Under the pieces are notes generated by a model, which saw only the letters and a program-made list of their open reading frames with translations, ran no database searches and was not told the DNA's origin. From Sphaerolaimus hirsutus (lineage: Eukaryota; Nematoda; Chromadorea; Monhysterida; Sphaerolaimidae): 64,000 nt of DNA. A program made the position numbers and the translations under genes. The stretch lies in contig OZ038454.1 of the NCBI GenBank assembly GCA_964036195.1, positions 9,610,001-9,674,000 on the forward strand, written 5' to 3'. This document shows positions 45,598-57,074 of the stretch, one piece after another. Position 1 is the stretch's first letter. Every line of letters begins with the position of its first letter.

Positions 45598-45965
45598 TGG
45601 TACTGAGCGGCGGCCGCGCGCCGTTCCCGCGCGCTCGTTGTGCCGTTTGATCGTTTTGCTGCGTTTTAAGAATGTGCTTTTGGCTCGGTGGGTTTTTAGT
45701 GTGTGATATGGCTGAAATGTGGACTTTGGTGATAGTGATGGAACTGTGCCAAGTTGTTATTGGGATAGCACATTCTACTTTGGCTTTCCCACCGGTTAAA
45801 TGTACGACAAGATTTGGCCAATGTAAAATGCAAAAGTACTAATTTTAAGTGGCATTCGACAAATACCAGTAACCAGTAATTGCAAGCGCAACCGGTAAAT
45901 GCAATCTGCAATATGAAGCAGTTTCTGAACGAGCCCTATCCCTATGACCTCTGCGCTCTGGTGCC

Positions 45966-46113
45966 ACTCCCGGGCCCTGTAAAATGCCCTGTGAAATTTT
46001 AAATGTGATGCAGTGGTCAAGTCGTGTAAAATGGCAAACATCGTTTGCTATTTTACAGGCTGTTTTACCTAACGTTTTACACTTGACATTTTACATGGTC
46101 TGGGAGTGTCCCC
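45966..46113. mobile_element. CCCTGTAAAATG hairpin MITE
   Basis: It starts ACTCCCGGGCCCTGTAAAATG and ends CATTTTACATGGTCTGGGAGT, with the centre at CAAACATCGTTTG. It lies just beyond the 3' end of the DEG/ENaC gene. Confidence 0.7.
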
Positions 46114-46185
46114 CATACCTATGTAAATATCTTCCATCACTACATCAGTCACTCATTCAGCTAGGCAATTCATGTGTTTATTCAT

Positions 46186-49100
46186 TTACCTGACCGCCGT
46201 AGCCGCCTTCAAGGGCGACTTGCCGAAGCACATGTAGTTGCAGCAAAAGTACACCAAGTGTATCCAGGTGATGATGCTCGCGCCCGTCCACAAGCCCATC
46301 GCGCCCCCGATCGACGATATGAACGCTTCGATTGTTAGAGCGGGCATTTGAGTTACCTCCGTGTATTGGATCTCTTCGAAGTACACGTCGCCGATTATTA
46401 GGGATAGGTCTGGGTCGCCTGGGTTTTTTTGGTGGGGGTGAGTGTGGAATTTTTCTTGGGTTTGGTACACAGAGCTGTATTTAGGTATCTACCGATGTAT
46501 TTATTTGTGTCAATGCAGTTTGCATTGAGAAAATACAGGTTAAATTACCATCTATCATATGCCAGAGTTGGTAAAATAATGGTTATTTTGGAAAGCATAA
46601 ATACCTTTTCCAAATTTTGAGTGTTTTTTATTAAAATGTAAAATACTTTCACAATACTTCGGCTAAACGTAAATACATTTTCACAACTCTGTCAGATACT
46701 CAAAATACTATGTCCTATACTATATAAAACACCCCTCACAAACCCCCTCACCCACCTTCAGGCAGTCTCCAATACTCCAACATTTTATCCTTCAACTTCG
46801 GATTGAACACTTTGCCAACCGTAAGCGACGCCTGATAGCTCCAATACTCGCACGCTTCGATGCACTTCTCCTTGCGGCACTTTACCAATAAGTTGGGGAA
46901 CACTGGCGCCTGTGTCCTGTAACACTGGAGCGCCTGGGCGGGCGTGCACACTCTGTCTTGCGGGATGCGGCCGTAGGAACTGAGGCCTTTGCGGTGGGGG
47001 GGGGGGGGGTGCTGGTTTAGGATTTGTGGGCGTGGGGGGCTATTGTGTACTGTGTTGTTTACGTGATTCTTCCTATTGCGAGATTTCACTTTTTGTCACG
47101 TTCAGAGCGCGCATTGCATTTGGATGCTAATCCGTCAGTATTTAACTTTCAGCTAACTGCGCCGCATTTTTGCCATAAAATTTTGCCAGTTTTGTGCACA
47201 TTTAGAAACATGTTAATTATTGCAGGCGTCATCATATCGGGGTACCCTTAAAAAGGAATTTTACAGCAATATGTAGTCAGCTGCAAACTAGTTCTATATT
47301 TAATTGGCCGTCGTTTTCTATTCACAATATCGGTCAACTGAGTTCCATCGAAATCACCACCCTTCCGCTTTCCCGGTGTTTAAATCAGTGGGGATTACAT
47401 TCGTCTACCCAATTGTTTCCAATGACCCACCTGTGCAGTTACACCGAGTTATCATAGCGTCGATTAGACACTCTACCTGGCACGCGGGAAAACTGTAATT
47501 TGAGAAGTATTTGAGTTCGGGCGTTTCGCAGGTCGACCTGCCCAGCTCGTCGTACTTCATTCGCACCGTTTTTGTAGCCTGGATAAGTACGGCACAGAAA
47601 TGTGGCAATCACTATAGACACACTAGTCGACATTCGAATGTCAACTCCAATCATAGCTCTAGCGCTGCAGAATGGCCTTCAATTTTTTTGCCGCGATATT
47701 TTTGTTTTTCAACATTGCGGCATGTGCATTTGGTGATCATTCCGCGTCAACATCAACCAGTTGACATTCAAGTGTCAACTACTGCGTGTAGCGCGACTGT
47801 GCCAACTAGTGTTGGGAATTGCAAAATTTTCCGGTTCGGGTATCGGGTCCAAAAAAAGTCGGGTCGGGTATAGTTTCCAAAAATTTTGCGGGTATCCGGT
47901 GCGGGTCGTGTCGGGTTCCCAACCCTAGTAGGGTTCAAACGGGATTGACTTTTCGGGATCGGGATCGGCATTGGTTTTTTGAGATTTCTGGATCGGGATC
48001 GGGATTGGCCGGATTGGGGTCACGGGATCGGGATCGGGATTGGCATTTTTTCGGGATCGGGATTGGGGTCTTGGGATAGAGATTTTGGCCAATGTTTTGG
48101 CATCCACAGTTGTTCATAAAGGTCTAAAAACACTGTTGGATGCCAGAAACGTGGCATAAAATGAACGCTGGGTGTTTGCGTTCACATTTTTGCATGCAAA
48201 AATGTCATTTTTTCACTTTTGATCATTTCCACTAATATTTCCGGGATCCGGATCCTGGACGTTGGAGTTTCTCGGGATCGGGATCGGGATTTGAAAAGTT
48301 TCGGGATCGGGATCGGGACTGCTAAATCCCGGAATTTCACGGGATCCGGGATCGGGATCGGGATCCCGTTTGGACCCTAAACCCTAGTGCCATCTTATCA
48401 ACAAATTAACACAATTCACCCCACCAACAGTCAAGCTAATATGCGTGTGATATCCAACTGGCAACGCGATGGGATTCTTCTCCAGCAGCGCGTCAGTGGG
48501 GCTCATGTACAAATGAACTGCGTGTTCATCGTAGCCATTGTACGCTGATTCGACCAGGTGCTCATTTGGATACCAATAGACAAACCCGAAACCGCCTACT
48601 GGACCTGAATGGGTGTGGAATGTGGATGGATATTTTTGTTAGATTTTGTCTACCTATTTTGCGACGATGTGCCTGCCACACCAGTTTTCACCCTGACTTT
48701 GGAGAAAACTAAAAAAATTTCAAATGCAAATTAATGAACACGGTTGAATGATTTAATTGAATTTAAATTTGTATTAAGGTAAATGAAAGTTTAAATTTGG
48801 AAACTAAAACGCATAAAGCATACAATAAGAGTAGACTGGATGTCGCCATGTCGCCATTTCAGTTTTCAAAAGTGTCACGGTGAAAACTAGTGTGTGTACG
48901 TGTAGGGCCAATGTGTGACTGTGTTGGGACTAGTGATGTAAAAAGCGCCAGAGTTTCGGCGCCAAGCGCCAAAAGCGCCATGGCGCTTTTCCCATTGCGG
49001 CGCCAAGCGCCAATGGCGCCACACGATTTTAGCGCCAAGCGCCAAAAGCGCCATGGCGCTTTTCCAGACCGTAGCGCCAAGCGCCAATGGCGCCAGAGGA

Positions 49101-52100
49101 CAATGGCGCCAAGCGCCAAAAGCGCCAGCGCCAAAAATTTCTTGGCCGATTTTTAATTGGCCATGTAAATACCTACATCAATACCTAAGGCTACATGGTA
49201 TGGATCGAACTGGATGCTAAAGCTGTTCCTCAACTTGATAAATGAAGCTGATTGAAAATTTGTGCAACAAAAATTTGCTCGTATGGAATGCAAGTACCGT
49301 ATATCCTAAATAAGACCCCTGTCATCATTTCATCAGAAGTGTTGGAGGGGGGGTATTCAAGGGGGTGTTCTTCTAGGGGGTGTTATTTTTTCCGCGGAAC
49401 TTGCGCTTTATTCATTGTATAAATGCATTCTCTATGCTCATGTAATTCAGTTATTTGATAGTTCAACGACAACAAAAACAAGGTATCCATGCAAAAATTT
49501 GTCGTCATTGGCATCCAAATCATTCAAATACACATTGTGGATATAGGTACATATCAAATACCAAAATGGGGGAGTTACTCAAGGGGCATATTTTTTCCTC
49601 ACATGGCCAACAGGGGGAGTTATTCGGGGGTGCTATTCAAGGGGATCATATTAAAGGATATAGGGTAAATAAAAAGTGATGTGATGGAGCACTCCGATCT
49701 GATAAGCATTCTAAAAATGAATGTCAGAAAAATAAATGTGATATTATATGATAGATAGAATGTAAATAAAGTGTATATTCAGCATGCCATATAAGGCAGT
49801 TTTATTCTGAATGCAGAAAGTTTCTGTAGGTTACTCTTTTCAAGTAAGTGAAGTTGTGCTGGGTATTTATATTTATTTCAATGAAATTTGGATGTTTGAA
49901 GTTTGATCCATAATTTTTAGGTGACGGAAAAATTGGATGGAACAAAAAAACAATCATATCATATTTTGAAGGCATATTTGATGCCACCTATCGAAATCGT
50001 ACACAGATGGTATGGCGCTTTTTTGGCGCTTTTCAAAGTGTGAGCGCCAAGCGCCAATGGCGCCACGGCATTATAGCGCCAAGCGCCAAAAGCGCCATGG
50101 CGCTTTTGGAGGTCTCGGCGCCAAGCGCCAATGGCGCCACGGCAAAAAGGCGCCAAGCGCCAAAAGCGCCATGGCGCTTTTTAGTTTGGCGCTAGCGCCC
50201 GGCGCCAGCGCCATGGCGCTTTTACATCACTAGTTGGGACGATTAAAAAGGTGGTAAAAAGTATAAAGCCGATACCATATATCGACGCTTTGTTATCTCA
50301 GTCTATTAGACATGTTTGCAAAATAGCTAATATCTTTGTTTAGATGTTCGATATGAAGTAATTGCCCATTATTCGATATAATTTATCGTCCCAACTAGTG
50401 ATGGAGTGGCGCCACGGCACTGGCACCCTTTGAGTGCGCCAAAATGACACTGAGAACAGCAATATTTCTGTCTTTAGATCATTTCTAAATGAATTTTGAG
50501 TAAATCAGTCTCCATCATGGTTTGTCGATGGAGCCGTTTACTGATAGAAGTTTCCCCAATATTCAATATTCCAATCATAAAGTATCGGAATGTGCCTACA
50601 CACACTAGTTTTCACCGTGATTTCGTGTGAAAACTGCAATTTTTCCAAATGCAAGTTAATGAACACGGTTGAATGATTTTATTCAATTTCAATTGGAATT
50701 TAAATTTTAAAACTACAACACATATATCTAGCATACAAAAAGAGTGAGCTAGATGTCGCCATGTCGCCATTTCTCAGTTTTCACATCGGTCACGGTGAAA
50801 ACTAGTGTGTGTAGAGCCAATAGCACCACTTTGCTACGCCATTTGAGGCTTGACCCCATTTTTTGAATGACGCCATTGGCATCACGCCATGGTTTTTGGC
50901 GCTGTTCCTTGGCATCACGCTTTTTAGCACTGTTTTTAGCGCAGTTTCAACCATGTGAATTTTCGTCCACCAACCAGGCAGCAGTTGTTTTTTGTGATCC
51001 TGCGCAACAAACTCAAAGCAACTGCCTGAGTGACTCATGAATCTGTCAATGTTTACATAGCTATTTCTGTCGCAACAATTGAACATGTGGCCATTTTCGA
51101 ACCAGCATGCGATAAATTGACCGTTGCATTCCATTGCAGTGTCCTGCAGTTGTTACTGATTACCTTGATGTAAACTGGGTGGTACTCCCGAACCCTGTAA
51201 CATGTCAAATGCCATGCAAAGTGTCAAAAGTCATGTAAACTGCCCTATGAACTGGCAAACTAGGTAAGTTTGCTTATTTACAGTGCATTTTACATGCTTT
51301 TTGACATTTTTTACCACACTTGATATTTTACATTATCTGGGAGCCGGAGAAAACCGTTTTAAAATGCGAATTTGTTTACCTCAATAAAGCCGGTAAAGTT
51401 TGACCCGTCGTGTTTTAGTGCTGCAAATAACGTTTCCTCTAGTTCGTCCAAATCGTGTCCTTTTCTTTTGAAATATAGCGGGTCCATTAGCGCCGTGCTG
51501 AAATAGATTTTTCCATGGATTTTGACTAATTGTGATAAATTCTGATTAGCCTCGCATTTTTTCAGATAATCATGGAACCAGATGCATTACATGGAAATTT
51601 TACGCTGATTGCTAAAAAACACTCAATTACCCATAAGCCCGCCTGAATTTACCTGTAGGCTGATAGAAAACTGGAAGTAGCGAACTCAGTAAGTGTCTGA
51701 TTCACTTGCGGATACATTGAACGCACGGCTGACTGGTTCAACTTTGTCAGAGTGCATAGAGTCAATGGAGGCAGCCCCATTCCATCCTGTTTTAAGTGGG
51801 ACCTCAAATTTCATTTGACTTTTATGTTGAAAAAGAATTTACATCATACCTGGGGATATACCAGCTGTATACTCGTTAATGTGGGATTATCAATGAAATA
51901 AACAATGAGCTTTCTGAGCTGAATAAAGACGATTATGAATACAACAACCATTGTGAGGGACCAGAAAATTCTGGCCAACCATGAATGCGAGAGGACTATC
52001 TGCAAAATGAGGGAAGTCTGTTATTTGTTTGAAAAGCTATGTAATTGAACAGAATCTGTGTCAATATGCAGTTGGCAGCATTATAGGTACCTTTGGCTAA

Positions 52101-52506
52101 CGTCCATTTAATTCATAATTTTTAAAAAAACACTTCGAGCTAAATATTCAGGTAGTACATATTTATTTATCACATGTTTGAACATGATAGCTGAGCACCG
52201 ACTTTGATATTGAAATATTTAGGTAGCCGGCAAATTTTTGGCATTCCACTTCAAGATCCTGGTGCAATTCAATAATCGCCATCTATAAACCCGCCACAAG
52301 TCATGTCGCCCACTCTACCAACCAACAACAACAACCCCCAATCGAACCTGGTCAAATCCATGGAACGTGGTCGACTCCACCCACTTAGTAAAGCGTCGCC
52401 AGTGTTTGGCGGCTCGCTGCCCCATGGTGAGGTCGTCGAGACCAAAGCGGCTGCCGAAGTCGCTGCCCGGCGACGAGGCGAACTCATTGGGCTGGTGCGA
52501 CTGCAT
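46186..52506 (-). CDS. DEG/ENaC (pickpocket-like) sodium channel subunit
   Basis: Nine exons join in phase: 52348-52506, 51850-51999, 51653-51786, 51380-51497, 50975-51143, 48429-48604, 47431-47578, 46756-46986, 46186-46418 (1,518 bp, 505 aa, normal for the family). The subunits form trimeric amiloride-sensitive cation channels with two membrane spans and a large Cys-rich ectodomain. Visible are the N-terminal HG motif (STTFHGFDQ, about 45-53), TM1 at about 64-81, PPLTLCTLTKLN, paired Cys in the finger region, YSFPACQVECL and CNC, and TM2 with the GAS selectivity filter at 474-476. TM2 has His482 where the family has a conserved Glu. The 46,986 acceptor (AAAG|GC) is chosen by phase; 46,979 with a shifted donor is an alternative. 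The TAA stop overlaps a possible donor, so a further exon is not excluded. Confidence 0.9.
47930..48388. mobile_element. GATCGGGA-rich foldback repeat in DEG/ENaC intron
   Basis: Left end GTAGGGTTCAAACGGGATTG and right end GATCCCGTTTGGACCCTA are inverted. The body is mostly GGGATCGGGATTGG words in one orientation on the left half and again near the right end. The same family fills parts of the cdc25 copy B and C introns. Confidence 0.6.
48668..48909. mobile_element. CACACACTAG-type MITE, copy 1 (DEG/ENaC intron)
   Basis: The ends are inverted (CCACACCAGTTTTCACCC..., ...GGTGAAAACTAGTGTGTG). The interior matches copies at 50,592 and 61,431, for example ATTAATGAACACGGTTGAATG and GTCGCCATGTCGCCATTTC. 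This is the most diverged left end of the three. Confidence 0.75.
48931..50232. mobile_element. hAT-like non-autonomous element 2 with 8-bp TSD
   Basis: Tips TAGTGATGTAAAAAGCGCC and GGCGCTTTTACATCACTA, flanked by GTTGGGAC at 48,923-48,930 and 50,233-50,240. Both ends carry arrays of GCGCCAAGCGCCAAAAGCGCC words. A second element (TACCGTATATCC tip, about 49,294-49,668) lies inside. It is a sister subfamily of the element at 11,871 and lies in the same DEG/ENaC intron as three other MITEs. Confidence 0.88.
49294..49668. mobile_element. TACCGTATATCC-tipped element nested in hAT-like element 2
   Basis: Left end TACCGTATATCCTAAATAAG, right end AAAGGATATAGGGTA. The ends carry G/C-tract words (TATTCAAGGGG, GTTATTCGGGGG). 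It resembles the TACCGTAT families elsewhere but with the word TAAATAAGACCCC. Confidence 0.6.
50592..50821. mobile_element. CACACACTAG-type MITE, copy 2 (DEG/ENaC intron)
   Basis: Inverted ends CCTACACACACTAGTTTTCA and TGAAAACTAGTGTGTGTAG. The interior is as in the copies at 48,668 and 61,431. It ends about 150 bp from a DEG/ENaC exon. Confidence 0.8.
51185..51346. mobile_element. CCCTGTAA hairpin MITE (DEG/ENaC intron)
   Basis: ACTCCCGAACCCTGTAACATG at the left and CATTATCTGGGAG at the right, with repeated TGTCAAAAGTCATGTAAACTG words in the arm. It fills most of the intron between two exons. Confidence 0.6.
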
Positions 52507-52509
52507 TTG

Positions 52510-53546
52510 GCGGCGGTTTAAAATGAGTTTAAGTTGTGGCTATGTCGTTCTAGACAGAGTTGTTATAAATACTGAACTTTTTTCAAAGTATATGTATATG
52601 TAAAATATTTTTTTACTCACTCCCGAATACAGAAAGTGTAAAATAGTTTTTTACACGTACTCATGAGTACCTACATGTGAGTAAATTACTTTTTTCATGG
52701 GAAATTGTAAAATCAAGTACTTTTTTCCTCTGAAAATGTAAAAGAGAGTACCTACTTTTCTTATTGGAATATGTAAAAGTGGGTACTTTTTTCATGGAAA
52801 ATATAGAAGCTACTACGTTTTACATGTGAGATTTTTACATGCGATCTTTACAGTGCGAGACATGACAGATGTCATCTTTTAGTATGTTTTATAGGAAAAT
52901 GATATGATGGTTCTTCAAGGTTTCTTCATTTTAGCAACACAAATACATTTACATTTCTAAATACAGGTGAGTACGGGTACTTTTTTAAAGTACCTATATG
53001 TATGTATAGGTATGTATTTACAAAGTACCTACCCGAATATAGTTACGTATTTTTCAAGTAAATGTAAATACATTTTAACAACTGTGATTGTCGATATGTT
53101 TGCGGTTTGGGTGGGGCGAGCCGGGATTAGAATGTGCGTGTTGAGTGAGCTTATTTCTTTGTCGCTTTTTTGTTGGCGCGCGCGCACTGTTGGTGGTAAG
53201 GTAAATACGACACGCACCGGTGAAAATGCATCCAGCTTACAGATGTAAATACATGCACGTGCGACGCGACAACAAACTTTCACTGTTAACATGTGTGTCA
53301 ACATGCTACGGCTTTCCAGTGCCTTCGCTAGTTCGGCGAGTGGCGAACCCAGTTTGTTCAACGCAAACACAACGACACCTAATTACACTTAATAATGACC
53401 GCACTTCCTGCTCTCACACTTTGGGAACACCATATTGCATTCTTTTGGTTACATGTTTATGTACATCAACATAATTATAATAAAAAATAAAATGCAATAC
53501 CTTCTGTCTTGAATAACTTTTTTTGACTGAATAGCATCCAGCAGTT
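52510..53546. other. Region upstream of the DEG/ENaC gene
   Basis: Likely promoter region of the channel gene at its left edge, but no core element can be fixed. At 52,560-53,060 degenerate words such as GTAAAAGTGGGTACTTTTT and GAGTACCTAC repeat, forming a loose simple-sequence block. A GC-richer stretch at 53,090-53,350 has open frames on both strands but no motif. Confidence 0.4.
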
Positions 53547-54173
53547 CAGGGGCCAGTTCCGCAAGTGGACAAGTTAAGAGTTAAAAGTTAAGAGTTGAGT
53601 AAAATGACAAATGGCGAGTTAAGAGTAAAGTTAAAGTTTAAGAGAAAAGTTAAAGTTTAAGAGAAAAGTTAAAATTAAAGAGTCGAGTTAAAAGTTGAGT
53701 TAAATGTTAAGAGTTGAGTTAAAGGTTAAAAGTTGAGTTAAGAGTTGAGTTAAAGGTTAAAAGGTGAGTTAAAAGTTGATTTAAAAGGCAAATGGGGGAA
53801 AAATGTAATAAAAAAATTAAAAAATTAAAAAAATGATTTCGGATCTTGAGAGCATTAGATTTGAAACAACGTTCCGCGATTTTTTCTTTTTTTAGCGATA
53901 ATTATTTTGGATACATTATTTTCAAATGACGTGCATACAACATTGGCACCATGCCAGCGAACAGCCGTATCGATACCAATTTCACATTTTTTTATGTATA
54001 TTTTTTACCATCATTTTCCACTTGTCTCTTAACTCTCAACTCTTAACTCAACCTTTAACTCAACTCTTAACATTTAACTCAACTCTTAAACTTTAACTTT
54101 ACTCTTAACTCGCCATTTGTCATTTTATACAACTCTTAACTTTTAACTTGTCTACTTGCGGAACCGGCACCAG
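53547..54173. mobile_element. GCAAGTGG-tipped inverted-repeat element, large copy
   Basis: Left end CAGGGGCCAGTTCCGCAAG and right end CTTGCGGAACCGGCACCAG. The arms are long degenerate arrays of AAGTTAAGAGTTGAG and, mirrored, CTCAACTCTTAACTT. The central 250 bp is AT-rich without a gene. Confidence 0.8.
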
Positions 54174-54349
54174 GGCTCAGTTCTGCAAATGGCAAAAACC
54201 TACTTTACTCTTAAATTTACCCTTTCATTTACACTTTACTTCCCGTTTGTCATTTTCTAACGTTACTCTTCAATCTTCACTTTACTCTTCACTTTACTTT
54301 TTACTTTTCACTTTACTCTTTACTTTGCCACTTGCGGAACTGTCCCCTG
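54171..54349. mobile_element. GCAAGTGG-tipped element, small copy abutting the previous one
   Basis: It starts CAGGGCTCAGTTCTGCAAATGG and ends CCACTTGCGGAACTGTCCCCTG. Its arms use TACTCTT/TTTACTTTTCACTTT words instead of TTAAGAG. It directly abuts or overlaps the right tip of the 53,547 element. Confidence 0.65.
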
Positions 54350-54737
54350 CACTTGTTTCTTTTCGCTTTATTCACTTGTATAGTTATGTGAAACCAATTT
54401 ACGGCTTAGGAGAATAGAAATATTCCCCTCGCACATACCCCCCATGTGAGCGACATGCAGCAAAATACTACCCCATCCCATTTGAAAAAAAACCTGTCGC
54501 AAATGAGTAGTTATTTAAAAATTGAAGCATCAGACCCGAGTGCTTCAAATAAACAGAGTGATGAATTCCTAGTAAAATAACCATGATGTCCTCGTCGAAC
54601 AATCGCCCCGGGGAACTTTCCCAAGAGTATACAGTAGTAAGCATTACTTTTTTGAGAAATGGAAAAAAATTAAGAAAGGACTTCAAACGGGCGCGCGCAA
54701 TTTTGCTAATGCGAGTGCGTTTCGACAGGAAACATTT

Positions 54738-54835
54738 ACCGTATTTCTTCGAAATACCCCCAGGGGGCTTATTTTTTCAGAGTGATAATTTTGAGGGGGG
54801 TTTATTATTTCGCCAGAAATTTGTTGAACTCCCAG
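54738..54835. repeat. TACCGTAT-tipped fragment
   Basis: It begins TACCGTATTTCTTCGAAATAC and contains GGGGGCTTATTTTTTCAG and TTTATTATTTCGCCAG, as in the spacer repeats. No matching right tip is seen nearby. Confidence 0.5.
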
Positions 54836-54972
54836 TACTAATAACGTACGCAGACGTAGAAAAATGCGACAAAAACCACCATGTAAAAGAATCTACAGTC
54901 TTATATAAGTATATGTAGATGGTATAAACCACGTAACACAATAATTGTTTTAAACGTGTGTTATGCATTGCC

Positions 54973-55198
54973 CAGGGGCCAGTTCCGCAAGTGGAAAAGT
55001 TAAGAGTTAAAACTTAAGAGTTGAGTAACATGACAAATGACAAGTTATGAGTAAAGTTAAGAGTTAAGAGTTGAGTAAAACGACAAACGATTTTACTCAA
55101 CTCTTAACTTTTAACTTTACTCTTAACTTATCATTTATCATTTTACTCAACTCTTAAGTTTTAACTCTTAACTTTTCCACTTGCGGAACCGGCACCAG
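54973..55198. mobile_element. GCAAGTGG-tipped inverted-repeat element, third copy
   Basis: Left CAGGGGCCAGTTCCGCAAG, right CTTGCGGAACCGGCACCAG. The arms are mirrored TTAAGAGTT/AACTCTTAA arrays meeting near ACGACAAACG. Confidence 0.8.
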
Positions 55199-55884
55199 GT
55201 CATAAAACGCAGCTTTTGTCATTGACGTTTTCTATACACTCAAATGGGGGGGGGGTATTTCGAGGAAATTTTTGTATTCTTTTCGAATGTGTGGCCATTT
55301 TTTGAGCAGTGACCTGCCAATCTTGTGATGGGAGTGCCGGAAAATGAAACAGTAAAATGAAAAATAGCGCCAATAGTAAAAATAGTAGGAACAATAGCGC
55401 AACGGTGCTTTTACATCACTAATCCTGGGACACTAAAGTTGTGTGGCTCGTCAAGTGCAGAATATTTGTTTATGTGACATGTGTGAAGACAATTTTTTCA
55501 CATCTTTTGTATTTAAATCATACATTCAGCACAAAAACACAATGGGATAAACGAAAACTAAACTTCCATGCCGGCTGTGGGTTATTCAAATAGGTATGTT
55601 TCAATATGATACCCATATGCATGCATTTTTATGTCATTAAATAGCTCTACAATTCACGTGTATCGTCTACAAAATTGGCAATAAAAACGTGAATTTTTGT
55701 GATCAACATGAGTATTTTGTCTGCCAGCTTAATGAAAACAAGCCAATGAAAACTTACATCTTCCAAATGACTGTCCCACGACCTAGCCCTAGCCATCAAG
55801 CTCCATCTGCGGCGCATTTCAATCCGGCTAAATATTCGTTCTGTCAGCGGAACTTCCACATAGTTTTTTGTTAATCCGGTTTTT
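55199..55884. other. Spacer, nothing recognised
   Basis: It contains a short TACCGTAT-family G-tract fragment near 55,240-55,265 and otherwise AT-rich sequence. Open frames are short and without motif. Confidence 0.35.
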
Positions 55885-55896
55885 GACAGAACGAAA

Positions 55897-56214
55897 TACC
55901 GTATTTCTTCTAATAGAACGGCATAACTCCAATAGAATGGCACCTCCAATTGAACGGCACTTTCAATTGAACGGCAGGTAGAATATCTGTTGGAACAGTG
56001 CCAAAACACTACATTATGCCGAATGAATGCTTCAAATGTATGCTCTGATATTCCCTAAAAACATTGCTCAGTTATATTTAAAAATAAAACATCCTTGAAA
56101 AAAATGTGTGAAAAAATTGGTGAAATAGAACGGCAGCCTCCAATAGAACGACAGGTAAAGATGTTGACGAAAAAATAGAACGGTGCTTTTCTATAAGAAA
56201 AAAACACACGGTAG
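55897..56214. mobile_element. TAGAACGGCA element, copy 1
   Basis: It starts TACCGTATTTCTTCTAATAG and then repeats the word AATAGAACGGCA with variation (four times at the left, two or three at the right). The right end is degenerate (CTATAAGAAAAAAACACACGGTA). The family is the same as 62,309-62,727. Confidence 0.7.
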
Positions 56215-56612
56215 AAACGTTACAAGCCTCTGAGTATGTTGATGCAGAACATTCTTCAGACAAGTTAATATTGGAAAACTCCCGCTGTTCTAGAATTAAT
56301 GCTTGTGCCACATTTGTGGTGGTATTCAGTGTCAAACATCAGATTTCACTGGAAAGGTATCCATGCCAAAATGCATTTAAATTTTAACACGTTGGGGAAC
56401 TTCACGCTGCAAATGCTTGCAAGTTGAAACTGCGCAGTTGTTAAAATGCATTTTATTATTTAAATTTGTCAAATATGTTTACCGCAATTTCGGGTATTCT
56501 TGCAAAAATGCGTATATTTGAGGTGTCGATTTCTAAAAGTCGATAAGTCTAAAAATGTCAAAATCTAGTTCAAGCTTCAAGATCAAAGTCCAGAAATGAT
56601 TATATGGACATG

Positions 56613-57074
56613 CAGGGGTATCTTGAATTTCGACCCTCTGAGTGGTTGGATAGATAGCAAATCGCTCCTCCGGAGGGATAGATAGCTGAAAAATTTTCTG
56701 GGGGGGGTTGTGGTGGTTCGATATATAGGCTTTTTCGGGGCATAGAAGCAAGAAAAGGGAGACAAATCGCTAAAAGTAGGTGTAAAATAGCTCAAAACTG
56801 GTATACAAGAGCATTTAGTACTAAAAATATAGCTGAAAATAGGCAAATAGGAACCAGAACTATGATTTTGGAAGTGAACATCTATAAAAAGGTATGAAAA
56901 ATAGCGATTTTGAGCGAAAATTGGGGTATAGTTTCTCAAAAATAGCTCCAGATAGGTAGATAGGGGGGGGGGGGTTTAGGGGGTAGTAGCCCAAAATTTT
57001 GCCTCCGGGATAGATAGCTGGGCAGTTTGGGGGGGGGGGTAACCCCCCAACCCCCCCCCCATTCGAGACCCCTG
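56613..57074. mobile_element. CAGGGG-tipped hAT-like element near 56.6 kb
   Basis: It runs from CAGGGGTATCTTGAATTTCG to TTCGAGACCCCTG, with TSD TGGACATG/TGGTCATG (7 of 8). The interior contains GATAGATAGCTG words and a long G/C tract on the right. It is the closest relative of the element at 25,900. Confidence 0.8.
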
